Positions 36,994-48,820 are shown, numbered from the stretch's first letter. The stretch: DNA of 64,000 nucleotides from Isoetes taiwanensis (GCA_021234155.1 JAJEKV010000014.1:10495563-10559562), one strand, 5' to 3'. The notes: generated by a model from the letters alone, not told the origin. Made by a program: numbers and translations.

Positions 36994-37948
36994 CCTAGGA
37001 TGGGTCCTATGATAGGCATATACTGAAGTGGTGTTCTCATTGAGCTTTGTAAAACATTGAGTACACATGGATCCCTCACTAGGGATAGATAAATTTGGAA
37101 AATATGAACTTTAAATGCTCCGAAACTAGACAATCATCGAGAGCATGATGAAACTGAAGAATACAACATAAAAGATGGTTTTATCCGCTACTTGGTCGAT
37201 GCAAAAGTGAGAAAACTCTATGGATCGCCCCTCATCGAAGAAGAACCACGCCTTCTTAGGTTTTAAGGAAACTCAAGCAAATAGTTGAAGCACGACCCCA
37301 ATGCATATGGCAAACACAAGACCTTAAACAATCCCGGCAGAATCAAGGATGAAAGAAAAATAACCCGGCCAATGAGTTAGATGCCATAGGCAAGAAGATT
37401 CGAGGCTCCGGGCCACGCCGAAAGAAAACAACAAACGACCAATCGGAACCGGCCGCGGAATGACCATCGCGGAAAAACAACCGATTAGTGCCGCCGAGGC
37501 TACAATACCACCCGAAAAAACAATAAATATGATATCGAGAGGCAACAAATACACGCCGAGAAAAAAACCCGAATAATAAATGTTGACTCGTGAGGCCACA
37601 ATGCCACACCGAGAAAACATGAATGAGTAAATAAAATACTAGTGCCATGCCGAGAAAGAGTAAACCAAAAGTGTGCCTCGTGAGGCTACAAAGCCACGCT
37701 GAGGAAATGAAGAATGCAAATTTAAAGGACATAGAAAAGAAAACGAAATAACGAATATGATCAAATGCACACAACCATCAAGGGAGGGAGGGTGAGGGAA
37801 ACTGATAGGATAGAGAAGAAGGAGAATTCTAGCTCAAGAGAACGCCGATGATAGAACAATGAAGAGATGCTGAATAAATAGGGAGGAATGACAAAGGATC
37901 GCCCCATCCAGGAATGTCGGCTCTATTGCCGCCGCAATAGAACCGCTG
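36994..37948. mobile_element. Nested element 1 (955 bp) in the recombinase intron
   Basis: It begins CCTAGGATGGGTCCTATGAT and ends with the hairpin-forming GGCTCTATTGCCGCC...CAATAGAACCGCTG. CATT flanks it on both sides (36,990-36,993 and 37,949-37,952). Its first 29 bases match the start of element 2 and its last 150 or so (from about 37,801) match the end of element 2; the middle is unrelated. No coding sequence is recognised. It looks like a short, non-autonomous relative of the neighbour. Confidence 0.65.
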
Positions 37949-37952
37949 CATT

Positions 37953-40900
37953 CCTAGGTGGGGTCCTATGATAGGCATATAATCGGGCCGATAGAAGAGG
38001 AACAAACTCAAAAACTACTCAGCATGGGGACTGAAAACCAGAGAAGCTAAAGAGAAACATAGTATAACGAAAGGGAGAAATGAGTCTACAAGGATCACTG
38101 GAAAAGAATGCACAGATAAGGCTGATGAGACAGTGGAACAAATTAGATCTAAAAATGGCAACAACAAAGGCATAAGAATAGACAGAACATCGAAAGAGCC
38201 GATGGGAGGAATGACGAGTGAAGAAGAACACATAGAAAGGAAGAACATAATATGGTAGAAAGGAGCCAGGTAAGTGGGAGCCAGAACGGATAGAGGCATG
38301 AGAAACAAGGCGACTAAGAAAACAGGCAAGTGAAGTAAAGTAAAAAGGTCGAATAAAAGAGAGTGGAAAAGAAAAAGTGGAGAAGGTGGAAGGGGACAAA
38401 ACTCGGTAGGAGAAAAGCGACCGGAGAAAAGGAAACAATGATCCACATCGTTAATCTAATAAACAATGAAAAAGACACGAACAAAAATGAATACATGGAA
38501 CAAAAAGGAATGATAGAAAGATGAACCAACAAGGAACTAAAATTGCCAAAACAGAGAGAACAAAAAATGAGCTAGAGACCAGCCGACTAATATGGTGCCA
38601 AACGCGACGAACCAATAGGTAGGAAATTAATAGTATCTAAAACTACACATATAGGGAGCAAGGGCAACAGCAAAGGGTGAAAGTCAAGAACATAGAAACA
38701 TTTAAAGGGAGCAAAGAGTACCCTCGTGACAAATGTGACACACAAATAAATCTACTGACAAAATGGAATAAACGAAATAAGGGCCTAAAGTACCTGAAAA
38801 TAGATTCAATAGAAACAACGAGCAAATGAGGTTAGAAAACAAATTGAGATAATGAAGCAATGGCGAGTGAAATGGACCATATCGCAAAAACAAGTTCATA
38901 GAAATACAAATAACTAGAATAATGATATCAAGCAGGAGACTGGAGCAACCTAGAGCAAAAAGACAATCATGATAAATAGACTAAGCGTATTGAAGGGATG
39001 CAAAAGACACCAAGTAAAACCAACCAGAATAAAAACATAAAAAGAGGGACCAATAGTGGGCAAATGGCACAAAGGGGTAACATCGAAAGCAAAAATCAAA
39101 CTGAAGCAAAGGACCAGATGACACTGGAGCCAATACATACAAAGGGGCAAAGGAACCTATGAAAACCATGGAGCAAACACAAGGCAAAAAACCAAAAGGC
39201 CAATGGTTAAACAAAGTCACCGGGTGAAAAAGGAACTAGCCAAGCGCATCTTACGATGACAATGGAACCTATAATGACCAACTAGACTAACCGCACACCC
39301 TAATCGGACGAGAAACCTATGTACAGAACAACCATAAGAGAGTATCGGAAACAGAGGAACAACCCGGAGCACATGGTCCATCAATACCACAAAACCTGCT
39401 CGAGAAATGCTGGAGGTAACTAAAGATGACCATAAGGAAGTAATGATGATAAAAACAAAATCCACGAACAATATATAAGAGATCCCCATGGGTCAAGTGA
39501 TCAAATGAAACAAACGAGTTATATAAAAACCAATGCCAAGAATGGGTCTATTGAGGAGAAGCATATATCAGATGAAACCAGATAGGCACATGTACAAATC
39601 CTAAGGCCAATAAAACTATGCAAAGAAAGCATTATCTACCGTGACGATATGACCAAAAATATGCATTAAACAAACAACGCAAAATGTCAAGGTCAAAGCA
39701 AATTATATGAATACAACCATATAAGAATCGACGAAGTGAAAATGTTTAATGCGAATCACCAATCAAATACACAAACAAGTATCCTCACATCCCTTTCCTT
39801 TAAGTCAAGATAGCTATCACTCTCAATGTCATCCAAATGACAACATAGTATGTAAAAGATCTCGATCCAACTATGGCAAACAGAGTATGATGAATCTTAA
39901 GAGGATTACGAATCAATGGTAGAAAGAACAGAAAACTAGTGACCGTGTAACATGGCAACAATTGCACATCCAAAAGCCAACCGAACATGAAATATAGCAA
40001 AACTAAGAACGAGTTTACAATGGTCAACAGGATGCCCAATGTGTCAATATCAAATTGAAGGGACCCATCAAACAAGAAAACAAAGTGAACTGATAGAAAA
40101 AAATGGGATCGAATAAGAGGAACATCGTACAAATGGAAGAAACAAAGAGTTAAAGCCAACAAAGAGGACTTAAGGGAATACATATGGTAAAAAGAACCAA
40201 AGAATGCGAAATGACATAATTGATACTACCAACAGGGAAAAGGATGAGACACATATGAAAAAAAGACAAGAAAGAGAAGAAAAGGGGCAACAAAAACGAA
40301 AAAAAGAAATCGAACGAAGGAGCAAATCAGAAGAGGCAAGAGAAAGCAAATGGAATCAAAGGGTAACGTATATCACCAAAAACATCAAGGAAAGACGAAC
40401 AACAAGAGTAAATTTAGGCCAATGAAGCGAATGGTACAACAAAGAAACTAATAAGCTAAAGAATGAGGGAACAAATGGACCATATGGCACTCAAGAATAA
40501 TGGAGCCCATGACAACCTTGGACAAAGCAACATTGAGAGAGCAAATGGAATAGGCTAGGCAAAATAGAACAAACACAATATTAGCCAATGAAAACAAATA
40601 AGTTCAAATGAAACAAGAATAAGCATCATGAATAGGGACAAATCAATTCAGAGGGATAAATGTCATAAACAACAAAGACTACAAACTCGATAAAACGAAG
40701 AGATGTGCATCTTACCGTCCACGAGAAACAAATAAAACCACGAAATAGATTATAACTTGCAATATTCAACTTAACTTCCGATGGCAAGACTAAGAATCTA
40801 CCACAATATCACGAAAACAAAGCAATGAAACTCGTAATACGTAGCACACTTCTGACGGCAAGAATAAGATTTACCACAACACAAAAGAAACCAATAATTC

Positions 40901-43861
40901 GGATGGGGAAAATACTATGACCGAATGGGATAATCTGGTAAAAGCACAAGAAGCCCAGAATCTTGGTGCCATGGGGTAACTCGAAGTATAATCTACCACA
41001 AACGATTAATAATCAAGTGGGAAAACAATATGACCAAATGGGATAATCCGCAATGGGACAAGAAGCTCGGACGAAGTCTAAAGAGGCGAGACCTCAAAAG
41101 AAAAGAGAATGGAAGTCATGAGGCAAATGGACCAAGGCAAGCAAAAAAAAAAAAAATACACGCACGCGAGAATAGATAGAATGAATCACCCATCATGAAA
41201 ATTATAGAGAATGAATCACCCATCATGAAACCTACAAAACGAAAAACGGACCACATAGCTACAAAAACAATAAATATCAACCCGTAGTTTGCAAAACAAA
41301 GACAATAATATTTCTATCAAACGAAATAAACATCCCGATGACATACACATGCTAAACTAGAGCATAAGCTCCATACTTGATATAACTTCTAATGGAACTG
41401 ATCACAAACAAGTGGAAAACACGCAAGTCCAAACCAACTAACAACATGCAAGCCCTAATAAATGTTGAAAAAAGTCGAAGCTTCAAGCAAAAAAATACTC
41501 CTGTGCAAAGATCACACTCATGAGAAACCCGACCATATTGTAGAGACACGAGACCGGAGGAACGAGTGCAAAAGCTTCGTTAGAATGCCGAAGTAGCCAA
41601 CAAGGATCCGCAATGCCATCGACATAGAAGCCGGAAGCGAGAGCCGAGAGGCTAAGAATTCGACTTGATTTTACCCACAAGACCGCACCACCAAGCTGGA
41701 CAACCAACAACGGCCAATGGCAAATTCAAAATTTCTCAAACAACACTGCGTTAGTGATCTCTTAGGAAATCAACAAGAACATGGTCCCAACACATGTAGA
41801 AATGTATGTAGCATGGGAATGTGAAAACACCCTAGGGCCACTCCCTTGTGAAACTAACCTTGGAACTCTATACCGGAACATACATACGCATTGTTAGGGG
41901 CGAATAAGTGGAACGTGAAAAAAAAAAAACTTCGGCGGCCATTCATCCGATAGAATCTCATTGAGAGAACAAAAGTAACCTATCGAACCTCCTTGTGCAA
42001 AGCAAAGTAAGTGTCAGGATACATATGGAAAAATTGCAGTGGGATATATAAAGAAACATCACAGTGGGGATGAAATATTCGTCGGGTGCACAAAGCTCAT
42101 AATGCACAACAAAAAGTTTGTAACGCTAGTAAAAACGTATAACGATACGCACAGAGACACGAGCAAACTTACAAATTGACGAATAATAATTCAAATTAAA
42201 CTTCTTGACCTGGACTTGCTTAAATGCGAAACTCCTCAAAGCAGCTATTCAACAATGCACTCATAGACTGGTGTAGATACCGGCAGCGGTGGCGAGAAAA
42301 ACCACCCTCCTTATCGCAAAGTAGCTGATCCGGAGCCCAAGAAATTGATGTCTACTAAGGCAAGCTAGATGATCTAACAAAAACAAATCAACCATTAGAA
42401 ATAACAAAAATAGAATTGGGGAAAGCGGAACCCGGTATTCCCCACCCGTCAGGTAAGGGAATCCAAGACCGGGTAACCCTCTCCCAAAGGACCCCGATGT
42501 GAACAAAGATTCCAAAAGGGCGATAGCTACGCCTCGTGACGCGGAGGCGGTTCCGGTTTTGCAACCAAGGTAAGCTTAGATTAGAAAGGAATAATTAGAT
42601 TAGAAAGGAATAAGCTTGTGGCTCGTTGAAAAACAATAAAACGGGCCGGCTGGAATGCGAAGACAAAAAGGGGTCAGCGATGGAATGCGTAAGGATAGGC
42701 TAGAAGCAAAATGAATCGGTCCATCAAACTTCATCGGTCACTTATGAATATATGACTTGCAAGCCACAATTATACTAAACAACAAAAAGATCCGAAGCTT
42801 AGAAAACAAAAGAATCGAAACAATCTCCAATTAGAAAGTAATGAGAAAGGCATGGATCGCATATAAATCGCTCGAGCACGCAATCAATCAATCATCTTCA
42901 TCTACTTATCCGCTTTCCGCATCGCGGATCTCCTTCAAATGCAAATAAGACCATCGAGAGTTCTATTGGTTGAATCTCTCAACCGATTAACTTCAACCCG
43001 ATTAACCCCAAAAACTCGAATCACAATGCCACAAAATCGGCAAGGGCAAAGCGGGCAAAGAATCCTTGGCCTCTGCCGGCTAGAACAAAGGGGCCCTAAA
43101 AAACTCGATCCGCACATCGTAGCCATAGTAGCCAAACAAAGCAAGAAATGACAGAGGCGGCGAAGCAGCCCCAAAGTTCGAAATGACTAAGGAACTGCAG
43201 CCCGGACCATACCCGATTCCCAAATTTTAACGAATCAAAGACACAAACAATTCAAAAAAAAAACGGAAAGCACGAAACCACAAGCCAGATCATATACAGA
43301 CTCATCTATCGGCACAAATTCGGACAAAACCGAGATGCCACTAAAATAAAATGAATGAGCAAGAAACTACGGACCTGTATGCTTGAAATCACGTTGCTTG
43401 TCGAAAAGAAGGTTTTGGAAAGAGATGCCATCATCCTCCTTGTGCCGTACGCAAACCACGAATCGGCAAAGACAATCTATATCCGCTTGAATCTGAACAG
43501 GACTGTCCCGGGATGCTGCCACCCATCCTGTTGCTAGATGCAGCCGCGCTTTCAACCGAGGTGATGCCAATAGGAAAATCCAAGTCTGAATCGTAGATCA
43601 TCGGTACAAACTAACATGTAGATGATTGATACTACTGGTAGGAAAATCTAAGTCCTAGTCGTAGATCATCGGTACAAAACTAGCACAAACCGGGTGTAGA
43701 TAATTGATGAAACCCGATAGGATAGAGAAGAAGGAGAATTCTAGCTCAAGAGAACGCCGATGATAGAACAATGAAGAGATGCTGAATAAATAGGAGGAAT
43801 GACAAAGGGACGTCCCCATCCAAGGAATGTCGGTTCTATTGCTGTCGCAATAGAACCGTTG
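37953..43861. mobile_element. Nested element 2 (5.9 kb), A-rich, no recognised protein
   Basis: It starts CCTAGGTGGGGTCCTATGAT and ends with an 11-bp perfect stem, GGTTCTATTGC/GCAATAGAACC, around a TGTC loop, followed by GTTG. CATT lies at both ends (37,949-37,952 and 43,862-43,865). The empty site is seen in the right recombinase copy, where AATAGTCATTAATATT is uninterrupted, so both nested elements together are a clean insertion of 6,872 bp including one CATT. From 38,000 to 43,700 the plus strand is very A-rich and T-poor. The minus-strand frames are T-rich, hydrophobic and without domain signals. There are no terminal inverted repeats and no LTRs. Confidence 0.7.
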
Positions 43862-45123
43862 CATTAATATTTCTGTTATTTTTGTTATTGCAGGCATGGT
43901 AACGGAAGGTACCAATGGGTGTGAACAAAGTTCATTACATGGTTGCGATGTATGGGGTTGGTGAGTGATGTAGAAATAACTAACAAAAGCGATGCGTGTG
44001 ACTTTGGTTTCAAGGTTATCAATGGTTTGGAGTTCCACACGAGATCGGGATGCTTATTCTTGGTCATGCGTTGATTCATATAAAAAGTAAGCAACTTTGT
44101 TTTATTTTAGTATTTGTTTGCTTTCTGTATTGATATTAACCGTTGTTTATGTTTTCTAGGTATGATAGAACAAAAGAAATGCGGGTTGATCTTGCAATGG
44201 TATTCTAGGTTGTCATATAACGGCGATGGTTCATTGAAGGTTTCTGATGATGTTCTTCAACAGCAAAAAGTAAGAAGAGTGCAATTATGAGAGCATTTAA
44301 TCCGGCGCAAGTTCTAGTGGTGAAAAGTTGGATTACCAAGTCTTGGCGACAAGAAAGGAAAAGTTACTTGAGATCAGGTATGTTTCTATATTTTAGTTTG
44401 TCTTTTTAGTTTAATTATTTAGTTCTAGTTTACGGGTTTTATTTTGTTTATTTGGTTTTAGTAACTTTTGTTTGTTTCGGGTTCAATTGTTCTTCCTGGC
44501 ACATTGACTAGTGGAGTTTCTTGAAATTTGCTACTAAAGATGTTGTCGCGATTGAAGATGTTCTTTATGAATTGGAAGTATTCTTTATTCTGATTTGAAG
44601 CAACTTGATATCCTGACGATGTGTGGGAGAAGTGTCTTGGACTTGTCCTCAATTTGGAAGGTGGTGAGAGTTATATTGCAAATTAGGGAATGATGAGTAA
44701 TAGTGGCGGACAATCTTTCATGGGAGCTACAAATAAAATTGTGTCTTTCTTTCTATTTCAATATGCAATCCTTACATTTGGAGCAATAGTGGAGAAATGT
44801 GTTCGCCGCTATACCAAAGCGCCTTGATCTCATTTGTTGTGAACTAATCGATGATGAAATCGATGTGAAATGTTCATGAACCAATCCATTTTTGGAAGTG
44901 TAAACTTTTTTGAAAGTGATCTTCTGATGTAATGATCTTCTGATTTTGGAAGTGATCTTCTGATGTAATGATCTTCTGTTAATGATCTGATGTTTTTGTG
45001 ATGTAATGATCTTCTGATTTAATGATCTGTTTTTCTGATGTAATGATTTAATGTTTTTTTGGTGTATAATGGGACATGGCGAAACCACCGGGCGCCAAGA
45101 AACTTTCAAGGAATAATCACCCA

Positions 45124-45300
45124 AGAATTACCTGAAAACAAAACAAGGGATAATCTTAAGTAATTTTAAGGTCCCGTTGGTTAAAGAATTACCTGAAAAC
45201 AAAAGAAGGGATAATCTTAAGTAATTTTAAGGTCCCGTTACGGGACCTTAAAATTACTTAAGATTATCCCTTCTTTTGTTTTCAGGTAATTCTTGGGTGA
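45124..45300. repeat. Direct-plus-inverted repeat at the tail-to-tail junction
   Basis: The last 57 bases of the left element (GAATTACCTGAAAACAAAA ... TTTTAAGGTCCCGTT) occur twice in direct order (45,124-45,180 and 45,185-45,240). They are followed at once by their inverse complement (45,238-45,295), which is the end of the right element. The centre CCCGTTACGGG is a near-perfect palindrome, with arms of more than 50 bp. Confidence 0.9.
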
Positions 45301-48300
45301 TTATTCCTTGAAAGTTTCGGGCGGCGCTCTGGTGGCGCCGCCATGTCCCATTATACACCAAAACATTAAATCATTACATCGTAAAAAACGTATCATTAAA
45401 TCAGAAGATCATTACATCACAAAAACATCAGATCATTATGTAATATCATTACATCGTAAGATCACTTCCAAAATCGAAGAAGATCACTTTCAAAAAAGTT
45501 TACACTTCCAAAAATGGATCGGGTTCATGAACGATTTCACATCAGATTTCATCATCGATTAGTTCACAACAAATGAGATCAAGGCTTTGGTATAGCTACA
45601 ACACATTCTCCACTATTGCTCCAAACTGCGAAGGATTGCATATTGAAATAGAAAGAAAGACACATTTTTATTTGTAGCTCCCATGAAAGATTGTCCTCCA
45701 CTATTACTCATTCTCGAATTTGCAATATAACTCCCACCACCTTCCAGCTGAGGACAAGTCTGAAGACACTTCTCCCACACATCGTTCGTGATATCAAGTT
45801 GCTTCAAATCTGTAACAGCAACACTTCCAGAATTCACAGCAACATCTTCAACTGCGACAACATCTTTAGTAGCAGCTTCAGTAACTTCACTAGCTGAACC
45901 AGCAGGAAGAACAATTGGAACCTCGAAACAAACAAAAGTTACTAAACAAAATAAAACCTTAAACTAGAACTAAATAATTAAACTAAAAGACAAACTAAAA
46001 TATAGAAACATACCCGATCGCAACTTTTTTCCTTTCTTGTCGCCAAGACTTGGCAATCCAACTTTCTCACCACTAGAACTTGCGCCAGATTAAATGCTCT
46101 CATAATTGCACTCTTCTTACTTTTTGTTGTTGAAGAACATCATCAGAAACCTTCAATGAACCATCGCCGTTATACCTGACAACCTAGAATACTCATTGCA
46201 AAGATCAACCTCGCATTTCTTTTTGTTCTATCATACCTAGAAAACATAAACAACAAAGTTAATATCAATACGAAAGAAAGCAAACAAATACTAAAATAAA
46301 ACAAAGTTGCTTACTTTTATATGAATCAACGCTATGATGACCAAGAATAAGCATCCCGATCTCGTGGAACTCCACCATTGATAACCTTGAAACCAGTGTC
46401 ACACGACCGCTCTTGTTAGTTATTTCTACATCACTCACCAAACTGCCCATACACTGCAACCATGTACGAATTTTGTTCACACCCATTGGTACCTTCTGGT
46501 ACCATGCCTGCAATAACAAAAATAACAGAAATATTAATGACTATTATTAAAAAAAATCAGAAATACAATAAACTTACAAAACTTACATTATATCTTGGAT
46601 TACAAATTGTTTGCAGAAAAAAAGCCCGAGGCTGATCATTATCCTTCTCCGGCAAATGCCTAACATACTGCTTGTATGTGTCGACAAAGTCTATTTCATA
46701 ACTCCAAATTGGCGGGCGGAAATGCGAATCATCAAACCTGTTCATGCTGCTGTGCCAATTCTTTGAAACTCGCTCCCTGTACATCACAGCATCTCCATAC
46801 TCATCGCTGCGCAGACTGACATCACAATCAAGCACTCCATGCAGTTCTTTATACCCGCGAATCCCAAACCTAGAAACCATGTAATACGCAAGGCGTTTCT
46901 GACAACCTGTAAAACATAATTTATTAGAAAAGAAACGAAAGAAACAATTCAAACTAAAATTTAAAATTACATGTATTATGTGTGATCTGGTGATCGCGAT
47001 CTGCTAGTAATTCACATTCCAATTGAAAACTTATCTCAGCTGCCTTCTTCTTTGTTGCTGCACCAACTCTAGCACGTCGTGATCGCTCTGCAGCACCAAT
47101 AAACGCCTTGCACGCTCTACCAAATAACGGATGGTGCAAAATATTAAATCGTGGACGATCAATTCCAGTTTCTTCGATTATCATATCCTGCTTTTTCCTG
47201 ATTATTCGACCAATGGTTCTGAAAAGGTTATTTAAACTGCAAAAACAATAAAGAACAACAAACAATTAAAACACAAAAGCACAAAAAAAAAATACATACA
47301 TACTGCTAGCAGAAACATCTTGCCATTATTTTTCTTCACTTGAGAATAAACATGACAAGCATTTCTCCCAAAATGAGAATGGAATGTCTTCAATTGGAAC
47401 GGAAGTATCCATCTTCCCCGAATTCTCCACCACATCAAATTTCTTCCTAGCCCAATTGGTTACCTTTGATGAACCATCTCTTCCACCATGATATACATCA
47501 TGCATTATTTTCTCGATCAAGAGGGAGAAACCGATCACTCTCGTGTTCTTTTTCCGAGTCCCGAAAGCAGAACCCTAAACTCTTCAGAAAACCATGGCTC
47601 TTTTTCAACTTCCTCCATGAACTGAGTAACCTCATCATTGACATTTGCTTCCAAGAATTTGTCTACGTCTATCACTTCTTCCTCACAGGCAACAGAACCA
47701 GTCAAGTTCAAGGAAAAAGATGGAGTCTCCATTTCCTTACCTCTAGAATCCACCATACTAAACAGAGAAACATTAGAAAACCTAAAGAGCAAAACAAGCC
47801 ACAAAAGACCTGCCATTGCAACCTGCAGACAATAAAAAAATGTTAGATAAATATATTAAGAAGAACCTTAAAAACTACAGCTTAAAACTAACCTTAAAAT
47901 GTTGAGCAAACGCAGAACTTGATCCTTTATCAAAATAACTCTCCACTTCTGTGCATGCATGCAACCGAAATACCTTAAAAACATCCTGATCGAACCAAAG
48001 ACGCTCCACCACCACAAAATCTCGACTAAATGCCACTAAACCTCGACTCACAGCCACGAACATATCCAAGAAGTTGATTACCTCCACCAAAACACCTCAA
48101 GCACAAGTTATCTCGACGAAATACCTGCAAAGTTCACAAGAAAAAGTCTGTAAGAAAGAAACAAAAGAAAAATTACAAAAACTCAAAAAAAACTCCACAA
48201 ACTCGAAAAGAAGAACAACGCCGTTTGAAGCTCGCCTTCTAGCCCAAAAAACAACCTCCAATCCAAAAAATGGCACCGATCGAGCCGGCGCCACAAAAAG

Positions 48301-48722
48301 AACCCTCGATGAGCTCACGGAATAGGACGTCAACAAAAAAGTTTATTACCTCCACGAAATACCTGCAAAGTTCACAAGAAAAACTCTGTAAGAAAGAAAC
48401 AGAAGAAAAATAACAAAAACTTGAAAAAAACTCCACAAACTCGAGCAAAGAAGACGTCGTCTTGAAGCTCGTCTTCTAGCGCCTCCGAAAACAACCTCCA
48501 ATCCAAAAAAATGGCTGCCGATCGAGCTGGCGCCACAAAAAAGGAGCTCGGAGGAGCTCACGAAATAGAACGCCAAGAAAAAGGGGCTTACATAATAGCA
48601 AAAGGCAGAAGATTTATACCCCCACCGACGCGGGGTGGGTAATTTAAGATCCCGTTAGCCACGTCGAGAGAATGCACGCCGCTATGATTTCCACTGAAAC
48701 CGCCAGGTGGCGTGCATTCTCC
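45238..48722 (-). mobile_element. Right tyrosine-recombinase (Crypton-like) transposon
   Basis: Read on the minus strand, the core runs from TAACGGGATCTTAAATTACC near 48,657 to TAAGGTCCCGTTA at 45,238. Outside the core is a 13-bp perfect inverted repeat, GAGAATGCACGCC (48,668-48,680) and its complement (48,709-48,721), enclosing CCACCTGGCGGTTTC-type sequence shared with the left copy. It is uninterrupted by the nested insertion. The 5' leader is duplicated in tandem (about 48,095-48,340 and 48,341-48,590), which accounts for its greater length relative to the left copy. Confidence 0.75.
45613..48091 (-). pseudogene. Crypton/DUF3504-like tyrosine recombinase gene, right copy
   Basis: Exons in transcription order: a leader exon from about 48,090; 47,303-47,822; 46,971-47,236; 46,587-46,906; 46,315-46,507; 46,014-46,236; 45,613-45,921. 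Motifs, in order, are NWARKKFD and SLNNLFRTIGRIIRK (core-binding region), FGIRGYKELHGVLDCDV (first catalytic Arg), YRERVSKNWHS (candidate Lys), AWYQKVPMGVNKIRTWLQ, then TNKSGRVTLVSRL (second Arg; Lys where most have His), and LILGHHSVDSYK (His and candidate Tyr). The C-terminal tail is rich in Ser, Val and Ala and ends QYAILRSLEQ. Tyrosine recombinases of this class excise and insert DNA circles. Exon 47,303-47,822 has frame breaks and one weakened splice donor as written; the left copy is open there. Between them the two copies keep nearly every segment open. Confidence 0.72.
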
Positions 48723-48820
48723 CCCTACGTAGAAAAGGCCCACGGTGAGTTCGCATTGAGAAATGAAAATGAATTTTGCAATGTAGCTATGGCTAGGATT
48801 TCGGGTGGCTTGGACAGTTC

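Larger units (their letters stand above)
35434..44789 (+). pseudogene. Crypton/DUF3504-like tyrosine recombinase gene, left copy
   Basis: Exons: a leader exon ending 35,631 (start uncertain), 35,702-36,222, 36,292-36,557, 36,622-36,942, 43,894-44,086, 44,160-44,377 and a last exon of about 44,480-44,789. Introns are GT-AG with matching phases across the first joins. The first exons give an acidic N-terminal region, then NWARKKFDAWREF and SLNNLFRTIGRIIRK, resembling the core-binding domain of Crypton recombinases. FGIHGYKELHGVLDCDV holds the first catalytic Arg position (His here after GI; the right copy has Arg). SMIEQKKC...LQWYSRLS follows the H/Y segment. Exon 4 has TAA and frame shifts at former CAG sites, and exon 3 a frameshift at a CAGCAG site. 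It is broken as sequenced, possibly only by base-calling error. Two TSA-side features upstream are unrelated. Confidence 0.7.
35062..45180 (+). mobile_element. Left tyrosine-recombinase (Crypton-like) transposon, with nested insertion
   Basis: The element core starts with CCAACGGGACCTTA at 35,131 and ends with the inverse, TAAGGTCCCGTTGG, at 45,180, giving 14-bp terminal inverted repeats. Similarity to the right-hand copy extends outward to about 35,062 (ATGCACTCCACCTGGCGGTTTC). Without the 6.87-kb insertion in its intron it is about 3.2 kb, matching the 3.4-kb right copy minus that copy's 245-bp leader duplication. It carries one multi-exon gene on the plus strand. Its 3' end faces the 3' end of the right copy. 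Target-site duplications are not evident. Confidence 0.75.

Noticed and set aside
38015-40183. Long minus-strand open frames of 60-143 codons rich in Phe, Leu and Ser
   Set aside because: They follow from the T-poor plus strand, overlap in several frames, and show no domain motif or codon pattern.
36994-43861. Helitron as explanation for the nested insertion
   Set aside because: A 3' hairpin is present, but the ends are not TC...CTRR, the flanks are not A/T and no Rep/helicase is seen. CATT borders and split direct repeats do not fit.
36994-43861. LTR retrotransposon with a 955-bp LTR
   Set aside because: Only the first 29 and last 150 bases of the 955-bp unit recur at the far end. A full second LTR is absent and there are no TG...CA ends.
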